DNA of 49,849 nucleotides from Haloarchaeobius iranensis (GTDB lineage Archaea > Halobacteriota > Halobacteria > Halobacteriales > Natrialbaceae), in assembly GCF_900103505.1 (NCBI RefSeq), contig NZ_FNIA01000023.1, positions 1-49,849 of the forward strand, given 5' to 3'. Below the pieces are notes generated by a model, which had not been told where the DNA came from, did not search any database, and was given only the letters and a program-made list of their open reading frames with translations. Positions within the stretch are counted from its first letter, which is position 1; the number at the start of each line of letters is the position of its first letter. Below are positions 18,417 to 26,903 of the stretch, piece by piece. The translations under genes and the position numbers were made by a program.

Positions 18417-18766
18417 CAGCGCCGACGGATATCGAAGCTCTGGGAGTCCGGCTTGAGTTCGCGGAGCAGGTCCTTCATCTTCTCCTCGTCGATCTGACCC
18501 TGGATACGGCCCGACCGTGCGAGGGCGACGACCTGCTGTTCGACCTGCTCGGCGAAGTCGGGTTTGGACATCCGGACGGAGTTGAGTCGCTTGCGGGCGC
18601 CGTCGGTGAGGTACTGCCGGAGGAGGGCCTGCTTCTGTGCCTCGGCCTGCTCCCGTCTGGCGTCCTGGGCTTCGGCGTCGGCACCGCCGCCCTGCTGTTC
18701 GCGCAGCTGCTCCATCTTCTTCTCTCGAAGCTTCTCGAGTTCGTCGTCGTCGGGACTGCCGCTCAT
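18416..18766 (-). CDS. DNA-binding protein, PDCD5 family
   Basis: A 116-residue PDCD5/TFAR19 homologue (archaeal DUF122 group). The N-terminal charged helix ([19 protein letters not shown]) and the core [20 protein letters not shown] with the tail [14 protein letters not shown] are diagnostic. Archaeal members bind DNA in vitro and are nearly always encoded next to ribosomal protein S19e, as here, 51 bp downstream of it on the same strand. The role in the cell is not settled. Length is normal. Confidence 0.93.
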   Translation of the reverse strand: MSGSPDDDELEKLREKKMEQLREQQGGGADAEAQDARREQAEAQKQALLRQYLTDGARKRLNSVRMSKPDFAEQVEQQVVALARSGRIQGQIDEEKMKDLLRELKPDSQSFDIRRR

Positions 18767-18817
18767 ACTACCCGTTTGTCGATTGCGGAGGAAAATCGTT
18801 TCGACTGTTCGCAGTCG

Positions 18818-19273
18818 TTACGCGTAGCGCTCGAGCTCCGGCCGGTCGAGCTCTTCCATCACGTCGGCGGCGATGTTGTCGAGGAGGCTGCGCCCCTCGG
18901 CGGTGATGCGGCGACCCTCACCGTCGGCGGTCTCGACGAGGTCCTCCTCCTCGAGCTGCTGGAGGGCGACGCGGATGACCTTCTTCGAGCCGTTGGTGCG
19001 GTGGGCGGTGGCGACGCGGTAGCGGTTCGAACCGTTCTTCGATCCACCGTACTCGGTGGAGAGGCGGTCGACGCCGACGGGGCCGGTGTCGGCGACCTTG
19101 CGGAGGAGCGAGGCCGAGCGGACGGCCCAGAAGTCCTCCTGCTCCGGCGGGAGCTCGCGGTTGACGCCTGTCTTGCTGAATTCGAGCCACTCGGGCTCGT
19201 CGAGTCGATCCTCGAGTTCGGCGGCGACGGCCTCGATGAGGTCGTCGGCCGGAACGTCGTACATCGTCGTCAT
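18818..19273 (-). CDS. rps19e: 30S ribosomal protein S19e
   Basis: A 151-residue archaeal/eukaryotic-type small-subunit protein. MYDVPADDLIEAVAAEL opens the fold; WLEFSKTGVNRELPP and the DFWAVRSASLLRK stretch are the family signature, and NRYRVATAHRTNGSKKVIR carries the rRNA-binding basic residues. It is the first gene of the S19e-PDCD5-PP-loop operon. A TTTTAA promoter box at 19298-19303 (minus strand) is 27 bp from the start, the leaderless arrangement. Confidence 0.96.
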   Translation of the reverse strand: MTTMYDVPADDLIEAVAAELEDRLDEPEWLEFSKTGVNRELPPEQEDFWAVRSASLLRKVADTGPVGVDRLSTEYGGSKNGSNRYRVATAHRTNGSKKVIRVALQQLEEEDLVETADGEGRRITAEGRSLLDNIAADVMEELDRPELERYA

Positions 19274-19297
19274 TGCATCTTGGTTCCCTCGCGCAGG

Positions 19298-19303
19298 TTA
19301 AAA
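19298..19303 (-). promoter_or_regulatory. TATA box of the S19e operon
   Basis: TTTTAA on the minus strand, about 27 bp upstream of the S19e start codon; no other promoter-like element lies between S19e and the downstream genes. Confidence 0.55.
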
Positions 19304-19465
19304 GGGCATCGTCTTCCTGCCGGGGCGTCGCAGCCGGAGACGGGCGTCGTCGAGGGCTCTCAACCCCGCTGGGCGGTGCCGAGCACGGCCGTCGCGCCAC
19401 CGCCGACGATGTCCGGAACGCGAGAGATAGCAAGGCACTAACGCACCGCGCCGCTTTCGTGGGGC

Positions 19466-20782
19466 ATGGACGACTTCGACGACGCGGTCAGGGCCATCCT
19501 GGCGACCGGCCCGGTCTGTGACGCCTGTCTCGGGCGACCGTTCGCGGACCGCAGCTTCGGGCTGACGAACGACGAACGGGGCAAGGGACTGCGGGTCTCG
19601 CTCGCGCTGGCCGAGGACGAGCCCTACGAGCGCGTCGAGCCGGACGAGTGCTGGGTGTGCGAGGGGCTCTGTGGTCGCTTCGACGAGTACGCCGAACTCG
19701 TCGCCGACGGGCTCGCGGACATCGAGTTCGAGACGTACCAGGTCGGCACCCGCGCCCCGCCGCTGGTCGAGGAGAACGACCGGCTCCTGCGCGAGGACGC
19801 CGGCCTCGAGCCCGACGCCGGCGAGCTGTTCAAGAGCGAGTTCAACCGCGAGGTCGGCAAGCGCGTCGGCCGCCTTACCGACACCGAGGTCGACTTCGAG
19901 CGCCCCGACGTGCTCGCGCTGGTGAACCTCGACGCGGCCGCCGAGGAGCCCTCCAGCCACGCGGTCGAGGTGCAGGTCAATCCCGCGTTCGTCTACGGCC
20001 GCTACCGGAAGCTCGAGCGCGACATCCCCCAGACGGAGTGGCCCTGTCGCGAGTGCGGCGGCTCCGGCGTCCAGCTCGGCGACGACGGCGAGGAGCCCTG
20101 TGACCACTGCGGCGGCTCCGGCTACCTCTACGACATGAGCGTCGAGGAGCACGTCACGCCGCACGTCCGCGACGCCATGGACGGCGACGAGGCGCTGTTC
20201 CACGGCGCGGGCCGCGAGGACGTCGACGCGCTCATGCTCGGCACCGGGCGGCCGTTCGTCGCCGAGGTGAAACGGCCCCGGAGCCGGGACCCCGACGTCG
20301 AGGCGCTCCAGGGACGCATCAACGCGGACGCCGCTGGCGCGGTCGAGGTCGAGGGGCTCCGGCTGGCAACCCACGAGATGGTCGAGCGCGTGAAGGAGCT
20401 CGACGCCTCGAAGACCTACCGCGCCGAGGTCGAGTTCGACGACGCCGTCGACGGCGACGCGCTCGACGACGCCGTCGCCACGCTCTCGGGGACGACCGTC
20501 CGCCAGCACACCCCGCATCGGGTGGACCACCGACGGGCCAAGCTCGACCGCGAGCGTACCGTCTACGAGATATCGGCCGACCGGACGGACGACCGCCACG
20601 CCACCGTCGACGTCCACGGCGAGGGCGGCCTCTACATCAAGGAGCTCATCAGCGGCGACGAGGGCCGGACCGAACCGTCGCTGGCCGGCCTGCTCGGCGT
20701 CGAGGCGACGGTCACCGCGCTCGACGTGCTGGCGGTCGAGGGCGAGGACGAGCCGTTCGACGACCCCGACTACCTGCGGTAG
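19466..20782 (+). CDS. pus10: tRNA pseudouridine(54/55) synthase Pus10
   Basis: A 438-residue archaeal Pus10, which makes pseudouridine 54 and 55 in the tRNA T-arm. The N-terminal zinc module has CDACLGR and CWVCEGLC. A THUMP-like accessory region follows, and the catalytic domain carries the Asp in REDVDALMLGTGRPFV, then LRLATHEMVERVKE and the C-terminal KELISGDEGRTEPSLAGLLG motif near the end. An insertion at about residues 192-222 holds two CxxCxGxG units (CRECGGSG and CDHCGGSG), like the DnaJ zinc finger. Divergent from S19e, so a gene pair for ribosome and tRNA function. Confidence 0.94.
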   Translation: MDDFDDAVRAILATGPVCDACLGRPFADRSFGLTNDERGKGLRVSLALAEDEPYERVEPDECWVCEGLCGRFDEYAELVADGLADIEFETYQVGTRAPPLVEENDRLLREDAGLEPDAGELFKSEFNREVGKRVGRLTDTEVDFERPDVLALVNLDAAAEEPSSHAVEVQVNPAFVYGRYRKLERDIPQTEWPCRECGGSGVQLGDDGEEPCDHCGGSGYLYDMSVEEHVTPHVRDAMDGDEALFHGAGREDVDALMLGTGRPFVAEVKRPRSRDPDVEALQGRINADAAGAVEVEGLRLATHEMVERVKELDASKTYRAEVEFDDAVDGDALDDAVATLSGTTVRQHTPHRVDHRRAKLDRERTVYEISADRTDDRHATVDVHGEGGLYIKELISGDEGRTEPSLAGLLGVEATVTALDVLAVEGEDEPFDDPDYLR

Positions 20783-20836
20783 CGGGGGAACTGTTTTTGT
20801 CGTGTGCCACGTTGGCATTGGACGAGGGGTAACCCA

Positions 20837-20944
20837 ATGTGCCACCATGATATCGAGATAGAACACACCGCAATCGAGGACGACAGCACCGACGAGTCCG
20901 CAGACGACGAGTTCGCGGAGATGCCCACCGCTGCCGACGACTGA
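20837..20944 (+). CDS. Small acidic protein with MCHH start (35 residues)
   Basis: A 35-residue ORF beginning MCHHDIEIEHTAIEDD and ending in an acidic, disordered tail with a final DD. A GAGGGGT stretch 7 nt before the ATG could act as ribosome binding site. Third positions are not strongly biased, but the composition is typically haloarchaeal, and I recall short haloarchaeal proteins that begin with Met-Cys-His-His. The Cys-His-His cluster could bind a metal. It lies alone between pus10 and rnhB; its own promoter would sit near GTTTTTGTC at about 20792. Confidence 0.5.
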   Translation: MCHHDIEIEHTAIEDDSTDESADDEFAEMPTAADD

Positions 20945-21048
20945 GTACATCTGTCCTTCTTTCGAGCCGCGACTCCCGGGAGCGACGGCCAACAGCCACG
21001 ACCACCAACGGAAACGACCAAGACGCCCCGCACGGAACGCCAGTCCAG

Positions 21049-21690
21049 ATGCGATTCGGTGTCGACGAGGCCGGCAAGGGACCGGTGTTCGGCTCGATGT
21101 GGGCGGCCGCCGTGGTCGTCCCGCGAGCGAGCGTGCTCCCCGACGGCGTGGACGACTCGAAGCGACTCAGTCCGGCGTGCCGCGAGACCCTCGCGAGCAC
21201 CATCCACGACGACGGCCGCGTCCGGGTCGGTGTCGCCGAGATACCCCCTGCAAGAATCGACGACCCCGAGACGGACATGAACTCGCTGACGGTCGCGGCA
21301 CAGGCCGAGGCGCTGGACGACGCGGGAGTCGACGGGGCGCGAGGCGTCGTCGACGCGGGCGACACGGACGCCGCGCGGTTCGGACGGCGGGTCGGGGACG
21401 CGGCCGATGGCGAGGTGACGGTCATCCCGGCGCACCGAGCGGACGAATCCGACGCCGTCGTCGCGGCGGCGAGCATCGTGGCGAAGGTCGCCCGCGACGC
21501 CCAGATGGCCGCGCTCGCAGACGAGTACGGCCCCGTGGGGTCGGGATACCCGAGCGACGGCACCACCCGCGAGTTCCTCGCCGACTACGTCGAGCGGACC
21601 GGTGAGCTTCCGCCCTTCGCCCGCGAGTCGTGGTCGACGTGTGCGGACGCGCTGGCCGCCGCCGAGCAGCGCGGCCTCGACGAGTTCTGA
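21049..21690 (+). CDS. rnhB: Ribonuclease HII
   Basis: A 213-residue RNase HII that removes ribonucleotides and RNA primers from DNA. The active-site motif DEAGKGPVFG is at residues 6-15 (Asp6, Glu7); the third acid is in DAGDTDAARF and the fourth in HRADESDAVVAAASIVAKVARD, the last being the strong family signature. GSGYPSDGTTREFL follows as expected. It starts at the ATG 21049. A universal stress protein gene follows 36 bp later on the same strand. Confidence 0.95.
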   Translation: MRFGVDEAGKGPVFGSMWAAAVVVPRASVLPDGVDDSKRLSPACRETLASTIHDDGRVRVGVAEIPPARIDDPETDMNSLTVAAQAEALDDAGVDGARGVVDAGDTDAARFGRRVGDAADGEVTVIPAHRADESDAVVAAASIVAKVARDAQMAALADEYGPVGSGYPSDGTTREFLADYVERTGELPPFARESWSTCADALAAAEQRGLDEF

Positions 21691-21726
21691 GCAACCCCTT
21701 TCACCCTGGCCGGCGAACCGCCCGGT

Positions 21727-22152
21727 ATGTACGACGACATCCTCTTCCCGACCGACGGCAGCGAGCCGAGCGTGGCGGCGTTCGAGTACGCCGTCGACCT
21801 CGCCGGAACCTACGGCGCGACGCTGCACGTGCTGTACGTCGCCGACACGAACCGCGACAGCGTCACGACCATCGGCGGCGAGGTGGTCGACGCGCTCGAA
21901 TCGGAGGGAGACCGTGTCGTCGCCGACGTCGAAGACCGCGCCAGAGAGCACGGCGTCGAGATGGTCACCGAGGTGCTCCAGGGCGACCCCTCGGCGACGA
22001 TCCTCGACTACGCCGACGAGTTCGGCGTCGACTGTATCGTCATGGCCACCCGCGGACGGTCGGGCGTCACCGACCTGCTGCTCGGCAGCACCACCGAACG
22101 GGTCGTCCGCCAGTCGTCGATGCCGGTGCTGGCGGTCAGCGACGAGGAGTAG
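21727..22152 (+). CDS. Universal stress protein, UspA family
   Basis: A 141-residue Usp domain. MYDDILFPTDGSEPS is the first strand and loop, and the ATP-binding motif appears as GRSGVTDLLLGSTTERVVRQSSMPV (G-2x-G-9x-G-S/T pattern), so this is probably an ATP-binding member. Complete. Haloarchaea carry dozens of these; the specific role is unknown. It follows rnhB by 36 bp and ends 12 bp from the convergent secD gene. Confidence 0.92.
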   Translation: MYDDILFPTDGSEPSVAAFEYAVDLAGTYGATLHVLYVADTNRDSVTTIGGEVVDALESEGDRVVADVEDRAREHGVEMVTEVLQGDPSATILDYADEFGVDCIVMATRGRSGVTDLLLGSTTERVVRQSSMPVLAVSDEE

Positions 22153-22164
22153 GAGACGGGCCGG

Positions 22165-23730
22165 TCAGTCGTCGACCGAGAGCGAGCGCAGGATGTCACC
22201 GTAGGCGGGCCGGGTGACGAGCACCCCGATGAGCACGCCGAGGATGGTGACGATGGCGAACCCGCGCAGGTCGCCGAGGCTCAGCACCGCCAGCGGCGAC
22301 ATCGCGATGATGGTCGTCGCCGCCGCCGCGCCGATGACCCAGAACGCCTTGCGGAAGCGCGACTGGAACACCCGCGCCGAGTTCACGTCGCCCTCCGCCA
22401 GCACCTCGTCGGCGATGATGATGAGGTCGTCCACCCCCGTCCCGATGACGGCGATGAACCCGGCGATGTGCGAGAGGTCGAGCGGCAGTCTGACCACGGC
22501 GACGAACGCGAGCAGGAGGACGACCTCCGCCAGCGCCGTCAACACCATCGGCACCGCGACGCGCGGCTCGCCGTAGCGCAGGTAGACGACGCCGCTGACC
22601 GCGAGCACGGCGACGATACCCGTGATGAGCGAGTTCGTCTTGAAGCGGTCGGCGAGCGCGGGCTCGAGCGTGTACACCTGGCGACCGTCGGTGTCGAGCG
22701 GGGCGCGCAGCGAACCGGCGCGGAGGCTGACCGCGATGGTCTCGGCCTCGCTACGGCTCTGTGCACCCATCACGAAGCGGGGGTCGTCCGAGAACTCGTT
22801 CGCCCGGATGATGTCGGCGAAGCTCGGGGCGAGCGAGTGCGAGGACGCGACCTCGCCGTCGACCTTGGTGAGCAGACAGTAGCCACGGTCGTTCTTCTCC
22901 GCACCGCCACAGGCCGTCGAGCCGGCACCCGACGTGGTGAAGTCGTTCTCGTTCAGCACGCGGGTGAACCGCTCGGCACCCTCCTGGTTCAGCACGACGG
23001 GGACCTGATAGGGGCTGCTGTCGCCCGTCTCCGGACTCCCGATGCTGTCGATTCCCTCGCGGGTGACCAGCGTCGTCTCGGCCATCGTGCCGTTGTCGCC
23101 CGGATACCGCGCGACAAGCTCGACCGAGCCGCGCTGGGAGACCAGCCGCTCCAGCTCCTCGGCGCCCTGGTTCGGCGCCTCGACGACGATGTAGTTCTGT
23201 CCCTGTGCCGTCGTCGCGACGCGTGCCGACCCGGCGGTGAGGCCGGACTCGGCCAGCTTCTGGTCGAGCGTATCGACGATCTGCTGGCGGGTGGCGGCCG
23301 TCACGCCGTCACGGATGTCGTCCTCGCTGAACTGCCCACCGTCGCTGGTCCGGAAGCCGACCTGGTTCAACGCGGTCGCGACCTCGGACTGCTCGACGGA
23401 CTTGTTGAACACCTCGACGGTGCCGACGCCCGTCTCCCGGTCCACCTGGAAGTAGATGTCACGGGTCGGGACGCTCAGGTTGTCGGCCATCGCCTGTCTG
23501 GCCTGGCCCTGCTCCTGGCCCGCGAAGTCGACGTCCTCCGCGGTCATTCCGACGACCGGGGCGCGCAGTCGCGTCCCGCCGTCGAGCTGGATGCCGTACT
23601 GGAGGTTCGACATCTGGTTGCCGCCGCCGTCGGAGCCGCCGCCGACGACGCCCGGCACGAAGAGGACGATGCCACTGGAGACGAGCATGATGGCGAGCAG
23701 TATCACCCGCCAGTTCTCGCGGGCGTTCAT
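22165..23730 (-). CDS. secD: Protein-export membrane protein SecD
   Basis: A 521-residue archaeal SecD, partner of SecF in the Sec export machine. TM1 is near the N-terminus (WRVILLAIMLVSSGIVLFV), followed by the large extracellular P1 region starting with YGIQLDGGTRL. The C-terminal five-TM bundle includes IAGFIAVIGTGVDDLIIIADEV with the conserved GxDD and the AFWVIGAAAATTIIAM segment, typical RND-type helices. The ATG at 23730 overlaps the secF stop by 4 nt, so the two are translationally coupled. Two cysteines in the periplasmic-like part (AGSTACGG and RGYCLLT) could form a disulfide. Confidence 0.95.
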   Translation of the reverse strand: MNARENWRVILLAIMLVSSGIVLFVPGVVGGGSDGGGNQMSNLQYGIQLDGGTRLRAPVVGMTAEDVDFAGQEQGQARQAMADNLSVPTRDIYFQVDRETGVGTVEVFNKSVEQSEVATALNQVGFRTSDGGQFSEDDIRDGVTAATRQQIVDTLDQKLAESGLTAGSARVATTAQGQNYIVVEAPNQGAEELERLVSQRGSVELVARYPGDNGTMAETTLVTREGIDSIGSPETGDSSPYQVPVVLNQEGAERFTRVLNENDFTTSGAGSTACGGAEKNDRGYCLLTKVDGEVASSHSLAPSFADIIRANEFSDDPRFVMGAQSRSEAETIAVSLRAGSLRAPLDTDGRQVYTLEPALADRFKTNSLITGIVAVLAVSGVVYLRYGEPRVAVPMVLTALAEVVLLLAFVAVVRLPLDLSHIAGFIAVIGTGVDDLIIIADEVLAEGDVNSARVFQSRFRKAFWVIGAAAATTIIAMSPLAVLSLGDLRGFAIVTILGVLIGVLVTRPAYGDILRSLSVDD

Positions 23731-24632
23731 TCCGGCGTCACCTCTCCGAGCTCGTACCAGCGAAGCAGACTCAGGTTCAACATGTACGTGTTCATCAGGT
23801 CGGTCGCCAGCCCGAGCACCAGCACCAGCCCGATGGAGGCCATCAGCTCGATGCCGAACAGCGTCGCGGTCACGGCCATCACGGCCATCGCGGACATCGA
23901 CGTGACCGTCATCGTCACACCGGTGTCCATCGCGCGCTTCGTGCTCTCGTAGAACCCCCCGGAGCGCCGGAGGATGTGGTTGTTCAGGAGGATGTCGGAG
24001 TCGACGGAGTAGCCGACGAGCATCAGGAGTGCGGCGACGGTCCCCAGCGAGAGCTCGATGCCGACGAGGTTCATGACGGCGAGGGGGACGACGATGTCGG
24101 AGAACGCCGAGATGACGATCGCCGCCGAGGGGACGAACGTCCGGAACAGCCCGAACGCGAGCAGGCTCATGCCGGCGAAGGCGACGAAGAGACCGAGAAT
24201 CGCCGTGTCCTGGGCACCGGACGCGAACGCCGGCGACACGGTCTGTCTGGAGAGCACTATCTCGCAGTCCTCCGGGTTCGAGCACGCCGGCTCCAGGTTG
24301 TTATTGGCCTGCTGGTTGAGCGTGGAGCCGTTCGTCTCCGGCCCGAAGGTGACGACGTAGGTCGGGTTGTTCGAGGTCGGGTCGCGGACCTGCTGTGTCG
24401 ACAGCACTTCGGCCTCGAACGCCTGGTCGATCTCGCCTCTCGGCGTATCCGTCTGTACCGTGAGTTCGGTCCCGCCGGTAAAGTCGGTCCCCAGCGACAC
24501 CGGTGTTCCGAACATGACGTACCATCCGGCGAGAACCACCAGCGCGACGGCGAGGACGGCGAGGGGCACCGCCGCAAGCTGGCGGTTCGAGTACCGGGTG
24601 TAGTCGACTTCCGGTACCTCGAACTTGCTCAT
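23727..24632 (-). CDS. secF: Protein-export membrane protein SecF
   Basis: A 301-residue archaeal SecF starting at the ATG at 24632. It has an N-terminal TM, the GTDFTGGTELTVQTDTP motif at the start of the extracellular domain, and the C-terminal five-TM block with LMLVGYSVDSDILLNNHILR, the SecF signature (GYSVxDxI). It is the first gene of the secF-secD operon, overlapping secD by 4 nt. Longer frames upstream of 24632 (to 24791) are basic and lack similarity, so they are not used. Confidence 0.95.
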   Translation of the reverse strand: MSKFEVPEVDYTRYSNRQLAAVPLAVLAVALVVLAGWYVMFGTPVSLGTDFTGGTELTVQTDTPRGEIDQAFEAEVLSTQQVRDPTSNNPTYVVTFGPETNGSTLNQQANNNLEPACSNPEDCEIVLSRQTVSPAFASGAQDTAILGLFVAFAGMSLLAFGLFRTFVPSAAIVISAFSDIVVPLAVMNLVGIELSLGTVAALLMLVGYSVDSDILLNNHILRRSGGFYESTKRAMDTGVTMTVTSMSAMAVMAVTATLFGIELMASIGLVLVLGLATDLMNTYMLNLSLLRWYELGEVTPE

Positions 24633-24803
24633 GCAGGCGGCTCTGGCATCAGCCCACCTAAGCCTTCTTATCTTTGGCCGCTCCGCCGGTCGAAAAGACC
24701 GCGTTACGCCGCCCGTAACCGCCGTCGTTCGGCGACTGTCGGACTGGCGCGCGCCGCACCGACCCGGGTCACGCTTTTGACCCGCTGGCACCTGTGCTCA
24801 GGT

Positions 24804-25121
24804 ATGAGCACACACGCTACTCGGGTCGTCCTCTCGTACCCGACGAACCTCTCCGACTGGAGCCGTCGACAGGTCGACACCGACCACTACCACGCCTGGC
24901 TGCGCCGGACCCACGACGCGGTCGAGGTCGGCGACGTGTGGAAGGAGTTCGTCGACGTCGGCTGCTGTGGCAGCACCTACGACGTCCCCCTGCGCGTCGA
25001 GGCGGTCGAGGGCGGCTCCACCATGGGACCGGACACGGAGATCGAGTACACGGTCCGCGAGTCCTGCGAGCTCGGCGGCGGCTGGGAGGTCCAGAGCGCC
25101 GCCGGCCCCGCCGGCGAGTAG
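24804..25121 (+). CDS. Conserved haloarchaeal protein with Cys-Cys motif
   Basis: A 105-residue soluble protein starting MSTHATRVVLSYPTNLSDW. A central VGCCGSTYDVPLRVE segment has adjacent cysteines, and a third Cys is in RESCELGGGWEV. I recall similar proteins in many Halobacteria but no known function. It is convergent with the DUF5812 gene (gap 21 bp) and divergent from secF. Confidence 0.72.
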   Translation: MSTHATRVVLSYPTNLSDWSRRQVDTDHYHAWLRRTHDAVEVGDVWKEFVDVGCCGSTYDVPLRVEAVEGGSTMGPDTEIEYTVRESCELGGGWEVQSAAGPAGE

Positions 25122-25142
25122 ACCGAATCCGGCAGTAGCGCG

Positions 25143-25616
25143 TCAGTCAGGCAGGTACCGCACGTTCAGCACGCCCGCGTCGGGGTCGCTCCGCACCTCG
25201 ACTCGCACCGCGCCCACTCGGGCGGCGCGAGCGACCGTCTCCTGGTCCTCGAGCACGTCGTCGACCGCGTCGTCCACCTGCTCGGGCGGCACCGAGAGCA
25301 CGTGTATCTCGCCAGTCCCGGCGCGCTCGACCCGCTCGACCTCGCCGACGGACTGCGATTCGGCTATCTCCATGGCCTGCTGCGTGGGCGAGAGGTCGCT
25401 GTCGACCAGCTCGACGGTCCGGCGGGAGGACTCCTCGACGACCGTCCAGACGACCTCCATCGGCGGCTCCGCCGCGATGGTCGCGCCGACGACATCCCAC
25501 TGCTCGTAGCCGTCGTGCTCGGACAGCGTGTGAATCTGGCCCGTCTCCACGTCCTGCAGGACGGCCGACTCCGCGTCGGCCTCCGTCACGAGGAACGTCC
25601 CCGTCTTCTCGGTCAT
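25143..25616 (-). CDS. DUF5812 family protein
   Basis: A 157-residue haloarchaeal protein starting MTEKTGTFLVTEADAESAVL, in the pattern of DUF5812. It appears to have an OB-like N-terminal strand-rich region (DVETGQIHTLSEHDG...WDVVGATI) and a C-terminal alpha/beta part (GEIHVLSVPPEQVDDAVDDVL). No catalytic motif or known function. I use the ATG at 25616; one at 25622 is also possible. It is followed on the plus-coordinate side by a membrane protein gene in the same direction. Confidence 0.8.
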   Translation of the reverse strand: MTEKTGTFLVTEADAESAVLQDVETGQIHTLSEHDGYEQWDVVGATIAAEPPMEVVWTVVEESSRRTVELVDSDLSPTQQAMEIAESQSVGEVERVERAGTGEIHVLSVPPEQVDDAVDDVLEDQETVARAARVGAVRVEVRSDPDAGVLNVRYLPD

Positions 25617-25661
25617 GCCCACCGGTAGTCGGTCGAGCCATTTCCGGATTTCGTCACGGGC

Positions 25662-26180
25662 TCACCGCGCCAGCCGCTCCACCGCCACGATGACGACCAC
25701 GCCCACAACCGGCGGGGCGAACGCGTAGACCGGGTCCAGCGCGTAGCAGAACTCGACGAACGCGCCCAGCAGCGGCACGTCCGGCGCGGGGTCGCGGTAC
25801 TCCGCCGGCGCCGATACCAGCAGGGTCACGTACAGCGACGCGAGGAACGCGAACCCGGAGAGCGCGAGCAGGAAATCCGTCCGGCGGCTGCTGGTGCCCC
25901 GCCCGGCGCGCCGCGCAGCGTAGAACGGCGGCGCGAGGAGCGGGGCGACCAGGAGCATCCCCAGCCACGGCAGCATCGCTCGCGAGAACGTGTTCAGCTC
26001 CCCCTGTCCCAGCGTCCACTTCACCCACTGCGGGATGGCGAGGACCAGGAGGAGCGCGATGAACGCCGACGCGAGCACCCCGATGACGGTGTAGGCCCGC
26101 AGGAGGTACGATTCGCTCCGCACGCCCTTCGCGACAGAGCGCCTGATGACGCTGTACCTGCCGGCCGACTGCTCGCTCAT
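25662..26180 (-). CDS. Four-pass haloarchaeal membrane protein
   Basis: A 172-residue membrane protein from the ATG at 26180 (MSEQSAGRYSVIRRSV). Four hydrophobic segments are visible: AYTVIGVLASAFIALLLVLA, MLPWLGMLLVAPLLAPPFYA, LLALSGFAFLASLYVTLLVS and VYAFAPPVVGVVVIVAVERL. A basic loop RRAGRGTSSRRTD lies between TM2 and TM3, presumably inside. The frame is open to 26330 but the extra N-terminus is basic and not haloarchaeal in style. Function unknown. Confidence 0.72.
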   Translation of the reverse strand: MSEQSAGRYSVIRRSVAKGVRSESYLLRAYTVIGVLASAFIALLLVLAIPQWVKWTLGQGELNTFSRAMLPWLGMLLVAPLLAPPFYAARRAGRGTSSRRTDFLLALSGFAFLASLYVTLLVSAPAEYRDPAPDVPLLGAFVEFCYALDPVYAFAPPVVGVVVIVAVERLAR

Positions 26181-26903
26181 TACCGGAGTTTTGGACCGTG
26201 GTGAGATAAGCCCCGCGACACTTACCGGGAGCTGTGCGCTGTCTTGTCGTCGTTCGGAGTGCTGGCGCGGTGGTGTGAGATAGTAACGGACTTGAAACTC
26301 GGGCGACCTGGGAATCGTTTGAACCGACATCAGCCAGAAAGCCCCTGCTCGCTCGACGGCTACAACTCGCTGCGTCCCCGGAAATCTCCGATTTCCGGTG
26401 TCTCGGAAACCGGAGGTTTCCGACGAGTCCGCAGAAGCTTCGCTTCTGCGAGATGCTCACGAGACGCTCCGCGTCTCGTGACCGCTCCTCGTGCCTGCGG
26501 TGCTTGCTTCGCCTCGAACGTCGAGCAGTCGACCCCTTTCGGTCCCACCCCACACAGCTCCGCACCTCGACCCTCCCCAGCCGACTGCGCTCCTCACTGC
26601 GTTGCGGTGCTCGCCCCTCGCGCGCTGAGAGGCTCGCGGCCTCCGGCACGCTCGCCAGCCGCGCGCCGTGCCGGCTGGGTCGACGACGACGCCACCAACC
26701 ACACGGCCGAGACACCCCGCGCCGGCAGGCGCGTGGGTGTCGAGGGGGAGGGCTGGCGCGGTGCGGTTGCGGTGCGGTGGTGGGCGGACTGAAAGGGGCG
26801 AGGTTCTCGGGGCTTTCTGGCTGTTCGTGTCGCCAGTCGGACCCCCACTCACGTAACAGTCGCACTCACGTCACGAAGGACGGGGAAACAGAACGAAAAC
26901 GAG
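26181..26903. other. Gene-free region rich in hairpins, flanked by an inverted repeat
   Basis: More than 700 bp without a believable gene; open frames here encode Arg/Pro/Ser-rich sequence with no acidic bias and exist in several frames at once, as expected for stop-poor GC-rich DNA. It holds four tandem perfect hairpins (26378-26481), then looser palindromes, for example GGCACG...CGTGCC around 26655-26682. A 13-bp inverted repeat bounds the inner part: CCCCTTTCGGTCC at 26533-26545 and GGACTGAAAGGGG at 26786-26798 (one mismatch). It might be a non-autonomous mobile element relic, a structured RNA or a terminator cluster. Confidence 0.6.
26378..26481. repeat. Four tandem perfect hairpins with 3-nt loops
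   Basis: Arms 26378-26386/26390-26398 (CCGGAAATC, loop TCC); 26403-26411/26415-26423 (TCGGAAACC, loop GGA); 26430-26438/26442-26450 (CGCAGAAGC, loop TTC); 26457-26467/26471-26481 (TCACGAGACGC, loop TCC). All arms are perfect, 9-11 bp, and the loop centres are 25, 27 and 29 bp apart. The arm sequences differ from each other, so this is a repeat of structure rather than of sequence. Confidence 0.8.

Noticed and set aside
19298-20992. 564-residue open frame on the minus strand
   Set aside because: Antisense to pus10; composition is Val/Arg/Leu-rich as in other shadows here.
26244-26865. Several overlapping frames of 130-400 residues in both directions
   Set aside because: Arg/Pro/Ser-rich, no acidic bias, mutually overlapping, no promoter spacing; the region is better explained as structured non-coding DNA.
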